Origin: Dryomyza anilis
Lineage: Eukaryota; Arthropoda; Insecta; Diptera; Dryomyzidae
Direction: 5' to 3'
DNA: 64,000 nt
Assembly: GCA_951804985.1 (NCBI GenBank)
Contig: OX638130.1
Coordinates: forward strand, 1,888,501 to 1,952,500
In this document: positions 1 through 11,379 of the stretch, in pieces
Layout: every line of letters starts with the position of its first letter
How positions within the stretch are numbered: position 1 is the first letter of the stretch
Made by a program: the position numbers and the translations under genes
Notes under the pieces: generated by a model
The model's input: the letters and a program-made list of their open reading frames with translations, nothing else
Told to the model about the DNA's origin: nothing
Databases searched by the model: none

Positions 1-800
1 TCACTAAAAATTATATTTTGCACAAAAATTCAATTTTTCACATAAATTATTTTTTTTTACTGAAAACTCAATTTAATTAAAAATTCAAATTTTCACTAAA
101 AATTCAAATTTTCACTAAAAATTCAAATTTTCAGTAAAAATTCAAATTTCCGCTAAAAATTCAATTTTTTACTAAAAATCAAATTTTCACTAAAAAATCA
201 ATTTTTCACTAAAAAATCAAATTTTCACTAAAAATTCAAATTTTCACTTAAAATTCAAATTTTCTCTAAAAACTCAAATTTTCTCTAAAAATTCAAATTT
301 TCACTAAAAATTCAAATGTTCAACTTTTCACTAAAAATTAAAATTTTCACTAAAAATTAAATTTTTCTCTAGAAATTCAAGTTTTTACTGAAAATTCAAA
401 TTTTCACTAAAAATTCAAATTTTCACTAAAAATTCAAATTTTCACTATAAATTCAAATTTTCACTAAAAATTCACTTTTTCACTAAAAATTCAAATTTTC
501 ACTAAAAATTCAATTTTTCACTAAAAATCATATTTTCACTAAAATTCAAATTTTCACTAAAATCTCAAATTTTCACTAAAAATTCAAATTTTTACTAAAA
601 ATTCAAATTTCCACTTAAAAATCAAATTTTCACTATAAATTTAATTTTGAACTAAAAATTCAATTTTTCACATAAATTAATTTTTTTACAGAAAACTCAA
701 TTTAAATAAAAATTCAATTTTTCAATAAAAATTCACTTTGTCACTAAAAATCAACTTTTTCACTATAAATTAAATTTTTTACTGAAAATTCAATTTTTCA
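1..800. repeat. 19-bp AT-rich minisatellite
   Basis: About 40 tandem copies of a 19-bp unit close to AAAAATTCAAATTTTCACT run from the left edge of the window. Copies are nearly identical around 370-560. They degrade after about 600, with changes such as TCACATAAATTA, and fade into plain AT-rich sequence by about 800. The array is cut by the window edge, so its true length is unknown. No open frame or gene-like signal lies in it. Confidence 0.93.
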
Positions 801-2200
801 CTAAAAATAAAAAATTATAATTAAAAAAAAATTAAATTTATATCTAAAATTTTTTTACAAAAATTTTTTTTAATTAAAATTTAAAAAATCACATCATTAC
901 CATAAAAGAAATAACTCGTTAATTATTATGTTACGCCGTTTTCTATTGAGGCTCATATTAACCTTTAATTTTAAATAATGCCGCCAAAAAAATGTCAAAT
1001 TTTAAAATACTACTCCAATGTCACAGTAGTTGATTAAAAAAAAACAAAAAATGGATCGGGGCTATGCCCATTATGTATGTGTTTTAATTTGAGACGGATG
1101 CAAATGAAGCCGCTAGCTTAATGGGTCGCAGCATCAATTTAGCACCGCTCGAGGTGCGATGCTCGGCAGCTGCTGTTCGGCTTAATGCCGAGGAGCATGT
1201 CAGTAATGGGTCGCTGGAATTAATGTACCTGAAGAGGCCTCTCGGGCGCACTTGAAGACGGGCGAAATTAAGTGATTGCGACTGTAGCATCGACGGCTTC
1301 GTAGGGCTCATTTGGATGGCTGTTTTGGACGGGCTTATTATGCCTCTGAATCTGTGTATTTCTGTGTGTATTATATAGGTGTTTGCGGAAGTGTGCCTAA
1401 ATGTGCCAAGTGTGCGCCTAAGTGTGCCTATGCTATATGTGCCAATGGGCGCAATGACGGCGTTAAATGGCCAATTGACTGCCTTATCAATGGCCATAAG
1501 GATAATAACGGCGTCGATAGTGACAACGCATGTTATAGCTTAACACACAAAAGGACGTTAAGCAGGAAACAGTAGAAGGAAGCAGTGTAGAAACAGATGT
1601 TCAAGGCTTCTGCTCGAAATCCTGCGGCTCATTAAGCAGTTGACTTAAGCTCAAACATGTGCACAAAACCTCGGTGCCCTCTAACGTGGGCGGGTACTTG
1701 GCAACAGCAGCAGGAATTCCAATTAATTATTTTTACATTTTGGCGTATTTTAATGAAAAAAAGTGCGCTTTAGAGCGCATTTTTATATCCATTTTGATTA
1801 ATATATTTTTCACTGCCTATGTCCCGCCAAACGCTACCATTTCAACAGTAACCAACATTGAATGAAATGCATATTTTTTGTTCGTATTTCTCTCACCTTA
1901 AAAATTCTTTGTTTGCTGTACTGGCACAGCTGGACAGCCGCCAATACAAAAAGCTTTCAAATTTGAAATGATGCCAAATGGCGAAAAAAAGCGAAAACAC
2001 AATATAAAGCAATTTTGATACGAATTATAGTCCCTCTAAAATCCGTTGTCCCAGAGCCACACAGTAAATCGCGAAATAGAGATTGGTTAGTGTTGGCAAT
2101 CTCTAATGCAAAAATTAAAATTGTCGCGAATAACATCGCGATTTTAAATTTGATTTCAATTCAATAAAAATTCCAGAACTAGACATGATAGTCCTGTGCT
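801..2200. other. AT-rich flank, then a single-copy island
   Basis: Positions 801-1075 are AT-rich with no structure I can name. Positions 1085-1700 are clearly richer in G and C, contain short runs such as repeated GTGCC words near 1395-1445, and look single-copy. Frames are open on both strands here (about 87 and 137 codons), but neither resembles a known protein and they overlap antiparallel, so I do not call a gene. The island could be a conserved non-coding element. Positions 1870-2200 show nothing recognisable. Confidence 0.4.
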
Positions 2201-2204
2201 TGCT

Positions 2205-4290
2205 TAGGAGTCGTTCATGTTCTTGCATCAGTAAGTCGATTTTGTTCTTGCTATGTGTTGGTTTTGGTCTTGCTGCACGTTTTGTTCTTTGTCTAATTCT
2301 TTCTTTCCTTCATGTAAGGTAGGTCTTCTTCTTGCATCGGATTTCCAATCTTGTTCTTGCAAAAACTTCGAGCTTACATCATATGTGACTTTTGTCTTTT
2401 TACATACATCACTAATTCGATACACAAAACTCTCCTTTTGCGCTTTAAAACTAAATATCTCGGAAAATCTTCTGCCTTACATGTGTTCTGTTTAAATTCT
2501 AGAACTTCCTGAATACATCAAGTATTGTTCTTGCATCGGCAAGTCGTTTTTTTCTTGTTATGGCGCTGTCAGTCTTGTTCTTGCTGTAAGAGTTTTACTT
2601 TATTGTCGTTCTGGTTTTTCCGCGTTTCTTACAAGCTTCGTCTTATTTTTTCTCCTTCTCCTCTCGTTTCTAGCTTCGTCTTATTCTTTCTCTCCTTCTC
2701 CTCTCGTTTATTTTTTCGTCTTTCTTGCAAGCCTCGTCTTATTCTTTGTTTCCTTCTCGAAAGGTACGTCTTGTTCTTGCATCGGAATTTCAATCTTGTT
2801 CTTGCGAAAACTTCGTGATTACATCACTCTTTTGTCTTTTTATAAGCATAGCTAATTCGCTACACGATCCTCTTCTAGATTTCCGTTGCTTTTTTGAAAA
2901 AAATTTCAAAAAGTTCTCGAAAAATATTCTGCTTATAATGGGTTCTATTTAAATTTTAGACCTTGAGCTACCATCAGGTATGGTTCTTGCATCGGCAAGT
3001 CGATCTTTTCTTGTTAAGGCAGTGTCAGTCTTATTCTTGCTGCAAGAATCTTACTTTGTTCCTCTTATTCTTTCTCTCCTTCTCCTCTCGATTCAAGTTT
3101 CATCTTATTCTTTCTCTCCTTCTCCTCGCGTTTCTTCGTTCGTGTTTCTTGTAAGCTTCGTCTTATTCTTTCTTTTCTTCACGGAAGGTACGTCTTGTTC
3201 TTGCATCGGAATTTCAATCTTGTTATTTTAAAAACATTGATATTATATCATATGTGACGCTTGTCTTTTTATATACATCACTAATTCTAATTCGACAAAT
3301 CTTCTGTATAAATTCTAGAAAATTGAGATACCATCAAGTATTGTTCTTGCATCGGTAAGTCGATTTTTTCCTGTAGAGGCAGTGTCAGTCTTATTCTTGC
3401 TGTAAGAGTCTTACTTTGTTCGTCTTATTCTTTCTCACGTGCTCCTCTCGTTTCTAGCTTCATCTTATTCTTTCTCCTCTTCTCTCGTTTCTTCTTTTGC
3501 GTTTCTTGCAAGCTTCGTCTTATTATTTTTCTCCTTCTCCTCTCGTTTCTAGCTTTGTCTTATTCTTTCTTCCCTTCTCTTTCGTTTCTTCTTTCGCATT
3601 TCTTGCAAACTTCGTCTTATTCTTTCTCTCCTTCTTGGAAGGTAGGTCTTCTTCTTGCATCGGGATGTTCTTGCGAAAACTTCATGATTACATCATATGT
3701 GACTCTTGTCTCGGAAGGTAGGTCTTGTTCTTGCATCGAGATGTTCTTGCGAAAACATCATGATTACATCATATGTGACTCTTGTCTTTTTATATGCTTC
3801 ACTTATTCGCTACGCGAATCTCTTCGATATTTCCGTTGCTCTTTTGAAACAAATTTCAAAGAGTTCTCGAAAAATATTCTGCTTTTAATGGGTTCTGTTT
3901 AAATTCTAGAACTTTGAGCTACCATCAGGTATGGTTCTTGCATCGGCAACTTGATCTTTTCTTGCTCTCCCTATTGAAAGTTATGTATTGTTCTTGCATA
4001 GAAGTTTCAAATTTTATCTCCTTCTTGATCTCCCCCTTGTATGGAAGGTCTTGTTCTCATCTGAATTTCAAACTTGTTATCTTTATAGAAAAAAAATTCA
4101 TTATCGAATTTCGATATTACATCATGTGTCTCTTATCCTTTTATAAGTGTCACTTTTTTTCTACAAAAAAGTGTCTGTTTAGTTCCGTTGTTAATTTAAA
4201 AAAGTTCTCAAAAAAATCTCCAGCTCTGCATGGACCCCATTTTAATTCTAGAACATCGAGACTACATCAAGTGTGATTTGTCTCTTTTAA
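2205..4290. repeat. C/T-rich higher-order tandem array
   Basis: Five degenerate units of roughly 300-590 bp begin with the word TTGTTCTTGCATCGGCAAGT or a close variant, near 2220, 2526, 2983, 3341 and 3932. Unit ends are also alike: GTTCTCGAAAAATATTCTGC, then a word like TTTAAATTCTAGA, then a short ACATCA or CCATCA word. Inside the units are smaller repeats of TCTTATTCTTTCTCTCCTTC. The many open frames on this strand (Cys/Ser/Phe/Leu-rich) follow from the pyrimidine bias and are not genes. Confidence 0.85.
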
Positions 4291-5104
4291 GTGCATCCCT
4301 ACATCACCTAACAAGGACACCATGGCGGATATTAAACGGGCTTCTACTACTCGTCGCCGCAGCTGTGTTTAGCCACGTTTTTGTGCATTATTTAGATGAT
4401 GCTCAGCTAAAAGTACTCGTTGTCCTTTACACATAGTTGTTGCATGTTGCACATGTACGTAGACTGCCTGACTGGTTAGCTGGCTGGCTGGTTGGATGAC
4501 TAAAGAAGAATGTATCCTTTGGGAATTCCATGCATAATGCAACACCGGCAACTTTCGCAAAGTGCGTATTAATGGGAAAACTTTGCAAACGTTGTGGCAA
4601 TGAGATTACGTTGTAATTAGGAGCCTTGATGAGCAGGCACTAAACACGTTCGTTCTGTGTAGGAGATAGAGATAAAGGAGTCCTTGTTCTGGCTCAAAGT
4701 TGAGTTAATGGCTCAAAGTTACTCTAATTGCACAACAACCCAATTTCACTTGATCGCAAATATGTTTTTAAATGGTTTTTTCCATTAATCTTTTTAATTC
4801 TTCTTTGATGTGAAATATTATTGCCAATGTTACCAAAGCACTCAACAAAAAGCTTGTTTTGCTGTTTTTCTGCATTCCATTTTCGAAAATTATTTGAAAT
4901 TTACCGCAGGCCACAGTTTTAAGGTTATCGACTGTTTTGTCGAACTGCACAGCAGGACTCGACTATGTCAGTTGACAACGACAGAGGAGTGAAACTAATA
5001 ACCTTTGAAAATACTCGTTCTCTGTCTTTGCACAAATTCTGCGTTGCGATTCTGCAAAAATATTAAATCTTCTTCAATTTTCAAATGTGTCGACGTTTAT
5101 TTTA
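4291..5104. other. single-copy stretch, no gene seen
   Basis: Mixed-composition sequence with no tandem structure and no recognisable coding region. A short GC-richer part at 4310-4380 could be a conserved non-coding element, but nothing proves it. Confidence 0.35.
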
Positions 5105-5646
5105 GTTCGGGCCAGGGGCGTATTCGGCTAAAAATGTTTAACTAAGCTTTACGTTTCGATTCACTAAAATAAACCGCCCCTCATTTATTTACATTATTCC
5201 TCAGTCAGAGACGTTCCTTCAAACTGCTTTTTTTCGGTTAGGCTTTTTTCTACAAGAATCTTAGATATATAAATGAATAGACCTTCTTTCAAAAACCTTT
5301 CATAATACTGGAAATCTATTTTAGTTTGAGTTAGTTGCAGTATAAAGGGGTGGAATAAAAAATCTAAACGAGCTTTTCGATTTCAATCGTTCAACGAAAT
5401 TGGTCCGGTGTACAACATAAATCGGTATTCATAACATAAATCGGGCCATTTACATCAGGCCCTTCATATCGTCAATTTTTACATATATCAACCTTTTAGG
5501 GGAAGAAAATGAACGCTTCTCAGCCCAACGAATTCCATGTTACTCGTACATTGGAATTTTTAGGTCAGTTTCATATAGTTTTAGACCGTTCCACCAAATG
5601 AAGCTCTATCGATGTCGTGTATGATTTGTCCGCCCCTGGTCCGGAT
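5105..5646. mobile_element. hAT-like MITE, 526 bp
   Basis: The ends are CCAGGGGCG at 5112-5120 and its complement CGCCCCTGG at 5631-5639. A CAGGG-type terminal inverted repeat is typical of hAT elements, which make 8-bp target duplications. The 8 bases outside each end (5105-5112 GTTCGGGC and 5639-5646 GTCCGGAT) agree at 5 of 8 positions, as expected for an old duplication. The interior has no transposase frame, so this would be a non-autonomous copy. The family assignment rests on short ends only. Confidence 0.5.
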
Positions 5647-6249
5647 ACACTTTTTACTTTGTGATGCTTGTTTGTCTAAAAAAGTAGCTTTGCAATTTGC
5701 CAATATTCCACCACCTTATCTCATGCCATTTTGGTGTTCCCGATACAGAGCAGCCATCTGCTCAATCATGCACTGCAGTGCAAACAATTCCAACATTTCA
5801 AATATTTAATATTCTTCATAAAATCATTAGAATATTGCCTGAAGTGGCAAAACAAACTCTTTGCATCGCGGTCAATGTCAGAAATGAAGCTGTGTATATG
5901 TGAAAAACAAAACTTTCGATACAAACTCGAAACGTTATTGGTCCAATGAATAGAGCAGCATAGAGTCATAGAGCTGCTACAGGTCCTTGCATCGTCCGTC
6001 GACTAAGAGATGAGGTCGGTGCATGCGATACATCCTGTTAAACCTAATTAACAACTCAGCAGAGCAGCAGGTTAGTTGCTTCATTCGGGCAGTTGGAAGG
6101 ATGGTAAAACTACACAAATTATAATGTGCATGTTTAACTTTTAAGTGTGTTTCTATGAGTTTGATTCCCAATAGAAATATACTGCAAATTCTATAAAACC
6201 TAATTAAATAATGACGAACACAATTTATATTATTCAGTACTTGAAATTT
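5647..6249. other. single-copy stretch, no gene seen
   Basis: Several overlapping short open frames on both strands (5612-6171), none resembling a known protein. No repeat structure noted. Confidence 0.3.
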
Positions 6250-6427
6250 TGAACATTTTAATTTGCGGATGCCTATGGGAAAAAGAATAAGTTTGGATAA
6301 CCATTGGGGTCCACGGACAAAGGGTGTACTTCAAATTTATAGAATTTTATTTTACGGATGCCTACGGGAAAAGAAGAAGTTTGGAGAACCATTAGGGTCT
6401 ACGGACATAGGGTGTTCTTCTAGTTTA
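6250..6427. repeat. 89-bp direct duplication
   Basis: Two adjacent copies of an 89-bp unit, 6250-6338 and 6339-6427. They share GGATGCCTA, GTTTGGA, AACCATT and GGGTGT words at a constant offset of 89. Both contain GGATGCCTAYGGGAAAA. The origin is unknown; sequence to about 6900 continues without clear structure. Confidence 0.75.
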
Positions 6428-7139
6428 AATGTAACAGTAACCGACAGTTACATTTTAAAGAGTACTGGTTTCGGTTACTTTGAGAAAAAAAAAATAAATG
6501 TTAGGACCTATTGTTGATAAACCTATTAATTTAAACTCCATAATAAGGAACAATTATAAACCATCATCAACATTCATATCGTCGTATAGAAAAAAGTCCG
6601 TCAATTGTCATGATGTATTATTATCCTTAATATGTACTATTCCGTATTTACTTGTGGACATTCCGATTCAAAATTACATTCGTTTCAAAAATGAATATAA
6701 AATCAGTGTTCTATATTATAACTCGGTTCACCAGTCTGTGTCTCACTTTCGACAAAGCTTCTGTCTTAGTTCCTTGGTTGGTTAAAGTGGTGGCTCAATC
6801 AGCGTATTTGGGCCCAACTAGCTCTGGAAGATTAGTTTTGATGCCACGTTTCATATTATCCGTTTCAAAGCTATTGTAAGAATGAGTGGAGGGGAGAATC
6901 AAGAAATTAGATTCATTTGGTGGAATTTATGAAGATGACCTTCTGATTGATACCGTGCAGCTGCGACATTTTGTGTTCGAGGAGATTTCTAGTCTGAACT
7001 CATGTTCCCCTACTGTCAAGAATCCGGTGCAATAATCTTTAGTTATTTAGTTTGCCCGGGACTAGGCCAAAAACTAGCACACACACATCTCACATCTCAC
7101 CCAAGATTAAGACTGCATACTAAAGTGACTAAAAAGATT
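6428..7139. other. single-copy stretch before a non-LTR remnant
   Basis: No tandem repeats. The part from about 6890 onward could be more of the decayed retrotransposon that becomes recognisable at 7140, but I cannot read homologous protein there. Confidence 0.3.
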
Positions 7140-8570
7140 AGTTGAGTTACACATCAGAAAAATATCGTTGTCAAGGTACCCACTATCGTCAAGGCAACAT
7201 GTCTACCAACACGAAAAATCATGTGACACACCACTACAACATCTGGTTAAGCAGATCGAGTATGATTTTTCGAGGAAAATGTACGTCATGTGTATATTTA
7301 TTGATATTGAGGGTACTTTCGATAAGGCAACTTTTGATGGAATGTGAGACGTAGCCAAACGGCCTGAAATAGGAAAATCATTAGTTAAATGGCATAATAT
7401 GTCAATGCTACTGTTTAGGTCCATCATCTCTGGGGTGGAGTGTGGATAGTACATTATGGCAGACGTGAATAGATGTAGTCCTCCTGGAGGAGATCTTCCC
7501 TGATTTGGTGTATACTGGTTTACTCTCTGTTCTTTGATCTTGAGCTTATTCCCAAGCCTATGCGGACGATGTTGATATTCTTCCTACACGCTTTTCTCTC
7601 AATGAGGCTTTTGGACAAAACATGTTGAACATACAATTTTGCAAGCACTGAATGCCTTCTCGCATTGCAGATGAATCTCAATTGTGTTGGTAAATACTAT
7701 ACAATGGGTGCCAGGCCAGGCTGTATAAGTGGATTATCTAGTTGGACGAGAATCTGTGCTTGGACTACCTGCATCTACGGGAAAACTCTCCATCGCCCCT
7801 TGGATCGCTTTTACACACAAAAGCAGATGACAGAACGATACCAAACCAAGCTCATGACAGAACGATAACCATGATATCGGCCGTAGAGCAGATCACTGAC
7901 GAAGCATCTAACGGGGCATAACTCATGTGGAAAACATATGAACGCAATTGGCCTGGTCAAAAGCGCCATATGTTCTGCCTGCTACGAAGAACTTCACAGA
8001 GCACTATGTCTGTGACTGTTCAGCATATTCTACAACTGAGATGAACAGACTAGATGACTCAATAGCCCTGTTAGATTTTGCGAGCACTGAATACCTTCAT
8101 GCATTGCAGAGGAATCTGAATTGTGTTGGTAAATACTATACAATGGGTGCCAGGCCATAAAGGACTTTCGGGTATTGAAAAAACTGATGAAGTAGAACGT
8201 GCTGTATAAGAGGATAATCTAGTTGGACTAGCATCTGTGCTTGGACTACCTGTATCGACGGGAAAACTCTCCATCGCCCCTTGGATCGCTTTTACACACA
8301 AAAGCAGATGACAGAACGAAGCCAAAACAAGCTCATGACAGAACGATAACCATGATATCGACCGTAGAGCAGATCACTGACCGGAACATCTAACGGGACA
8401 CAACTCATGTGGAAAACATATGAACGCAATTGGCCTGGTCAAAAGCGCCCTATGTTCTGCCCGCTACGAAGAAACTGATACCACAGGCACTATGTCTGTC
8501 ACTCTCCAGCATATTCTAGAATTGGGAGGAACAGACGTGATGACCCAATAGACTTCTTAGATTTAATAAT
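7140..8570 (+). mobile_element. decayed I/Jockey-type non-LTR retrotransposon, ORF2 3' part
   Basis: Fragments of a reverse transcriptase can be read in shifting frames. QHLVKQIEYDFSRK is followed by IDIEGTFDKATFD (first catalytic Asp region, 7300-7323), then CSPPGGDLP (7474-7500, the usual PQGG block), then AYADDVDI with the YADD box at 7559-7570. Stop codons and frameshifts separate the blocks, for example TGA just after FDGM near 7337. Downstream, two copies of the carboxy-terminal Cys/His domain are readable: TGHNSCGKHMNAIGLVKSA with C-C spacing, then HYVCHSPAYSRI (8488 onward). The order RT then Cys/His tail fits ORF2 of R1, LOA or Jockey-like insect elements; I cannot choose the clade. 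The 5' half (endonuclease, ORF1) is missing or unrecognisable. Not functional. Confidence 0.85.
7640..8566 (+). repeat. tandem duplication of the retrotransposon 3' end
   Basis: Unit A (about 7640-8078) and unit B (about 8079-8566) are direct copies offset by 439 bp, both starting TTTTGCRAGCACTGAATRCC. Unit B holds about 47 bp (after the shared word GGTGCCAGGCC) that unit A lacks. Each unit ends in its own Cys/His domain: HYVCDCSAYS in A and HYVCHSPAYS in B. The join sits inside the ORF2 tail, which suggests unequal exchange or a double insertion after the element died. Confidence 0.9.
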
Positions 8571-11379
8571 AAATCGAAGAAATTTCATTAAAAACTAGCG
8601 AACTTTGTATATTATTTTTAATATTGCACCTTAACTATCATCATAAGGTTTGAACAGAAATATGCCTAATTTCAGTTTCAGACTTGGGCCAGAGTTAGGC
8701 AGCATTCGCGCCAGTCTGATCCTATCTTGAGACTGTTAGTTTTCATACATTGTCATACATTGACAGATCTTGCCTGTTATTTTTCAGTACTGCCTCTAGT
8801 AATCTTAAGTTTTGACAGGTTTAAGTTTCAGACTTGTTCCAAAGTAAAGCTACATTGGCGCAATCTGAGCGATTCTTTCATGGGTAGGTGTAATTTTAAA
8901 TGTAAATCATCAAGTAAGAAATCGCTCCAGTTAATAAAGTCTTGTTCTCGTTTTCATTATCAACTCCTCTTTGTAATTTCTTAGATATTGTTGACATAGT
9001 AAAAATATTTCCTAATGGGCAATATGCCTGTGCATGTGAGCAGCTGTTTTCCGTACCATTAGGTCTTACTCTGATGTAGGGCACAAATTAAAAAGAAACA
9101 CCGTAAAAGTAAAAATTATGTGTTTGAAATATTTTTCGCATGAAATAATGAAGCATAAAATGCAGCAAAAGAAATGTTTAAGTACAAAAAGTACAAATTT
9201 TATGGCAACCTTAAATATATCACACACCAATGTTGTTTAATTTAGTGAACATGATACGTAGATCGTGTAGTTAAAGAGTTAAACTCAAGTTTTAAGCATT
9301 TTGAACACTTTAACAGTAACTAAAACTAATTTTGAAATTAAATAAGAACTTAAATTGCTGTTCACGGCAAAAGACTCTTAACAAATTCCACTCTAAATTG
9401 TTCAGAAGTAAGCAAAGAGGAGGTAAAAGATAAATTACCTTCTCAAGTGTCCGGCAACAAACGGTGTCTGTTATGAGTACCGGATGCTCGAATTGAATTC
9501 AAGTGACGAACGAATAGATGGACGGACACATCCGTAACTGAGGGAAGCCAATTATTATGGCATTGCATACTTTTGGGCGCGCGCACACAGCACATCAAAG
9601 ACTGGACACATTTGAAGTTATTAAACTAATGGCTTCGCCACCGCATTTAATACTAATTGTTGTTTGTCCCCAGCGACTTTCGTAGTTTAAACATAATAGA
9701 TGTATGAGAAGACGTTGAAGAGAGGGAAAGAATTGGAAAAAAGAAAGAATAAATACGACGGTGATAATAAAAATACGGAAGAAGTGTACTAGAAAGAAGT
9801 AGAAAAGGAAAATAATCATGGGACTGAAAAGAAACCCTTAGAGTATTACTTAGTCGACAAAGAATAAAGCAAGGGCGTAAAACGGAAATACGTCGGTAAA
9901 AACGAAAAGAAGAAAAAACAAGAATAAAGGGAACATAGGACATAGATGAAACAACCTTGAGCACTATAAAATGTTGGCAACGAAAATTTGGAAAGGAGAA
10001 ATAGATAAAACGAGATTACGGACAAATACGAGTGAGAAAAGAAATGATAGAACTAAGAGGAAATCAGAGGAAACAACACATTCCCTAAGAATGAGAGCAC
10101 AAAGACGAAGAAGAAGAACTAAAAAAAAAATTGGACTTTGTCAATTTCTTTAAAAGCCGACCGTCACAAGAGGACCTTAAACTTTACCACACCAACTACC
10201 ACTCTCGGACGATGATCAATTGTCGTTAATTTATTACAGTCTGTAGTCCTGTTGCTCCTGTATTGCTATTGTGAGTAATTATCCTTTATTAAAAATGCAA
10301 ATTTGGTGAGTGACAACCACTTTTTGTCCCCGACTATGATTGCAGTGAATTTCATTTGGGCGCGTTCAATTAATTGCCTTGGTGCGGCGTACAGTTTCAG
10401 CGAAATTCCCGGATAATTAATTAAATTAAATTAACAATATCCTTTTCAAGTGCTCGAGTCTGTTTTAGGCAAAAAATAAACGAGCCATTTCGAAAACAAC
10501 AAAACAAAAACAAATAAGACATAGCCAGAGACTAGAATATTTCAAAGTTTTTGAAAGAATTTTTGTTACCTTTGGAAAAGAAAACCTTCAGAAATTCTCA
10601 GTTATTCCCAAAGCCTTGATGCCATAACGATGTTGCCAAAGACAAACAACAACTGACCAGAAAAGTTTGAAAAAGTTTTGCAACCAAAAAGGATGCCAAT
10701 TTTTGCAACATAACTCTTTCTTCAAGGTATTCGCATGGATAGAATGTGAGGTACAGCGCTTTTGGGCATTTCAAATAATTGGAATTAGAAATCATTTTAA
10801 TTGTTTAAGCAGTTGATGGTCGTCTTTATCGCTGGAGACTTTTTCAAAATCAGAAGTAAATATGTGGTGCATTCACTGGAATGTTGCGGAATCAGACAGG
10901 CTTAAATACAGCTGATAAAGCCTTCATTTTAATTGCTGACTTTACTCGGTGCTTCCTGTCAAATATAATGCAATTATAGTTCATAGACTGCACTATTTTT
11001 GGGCGAACACTACCAAAAATTAGCTATTTAAACAAATTACATATTCTACTCTTTAACACTTGTGTTCAGTCTTCTGTGTGGCTAATTTAAAGCGCCAAGA
11101 AGACCAAAAGTCATCAATTCATTTGGTAAAAGTTGGGCTGCGTTCATATGACACAACATTTTGTAACTATTAGCAAATTAATTTGGTTTCAGGCGAAAGT
11201 TTTAAAATATTAATAATTTGATGACAGTGTTAATTCCCAAAAGTAGAGTGGTTGCAAAGTTTTTGCTGCGCGATTCAGTAGAACGGAAGTGATGTAACTC
11301 AAGCGCATAAATTAAATTAGTTTGAGTCTTTATTATTTTAAAGACTTTTACATTTCACTGTTATTCATATCAAATGAGC
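8571..11379. other. mostly single-copy DNA, no gene
   Basis: Contains a loose duplication: about 8668-8735 (TTTCAGACTTGGGCCAGAG) and about 8820-8885 (TTTCAGACTTGTTCCAAAG). Positions 9700-10130 are purine-rich on the + strand and give low-complexity open frames on both strands. Positions 10190-10440 look like unique, moderately conserved-type sequence. Nothing supports an exon. Confidence 0.35.

Noticed and set aside
1..800. CRISPR-like regular repeats
   Set aside because: Repeats are contiguous 19-bp units with no unique spacers, in eukaryotic DNA.
2253..3902. Series of + strand frames of 60-120 codons, Cys/Ser/Phe/Leu-rich
   Set aside because: Product of C/T-rich repeats; neighbouring frames overlap in all phases with the same sequence repeated.
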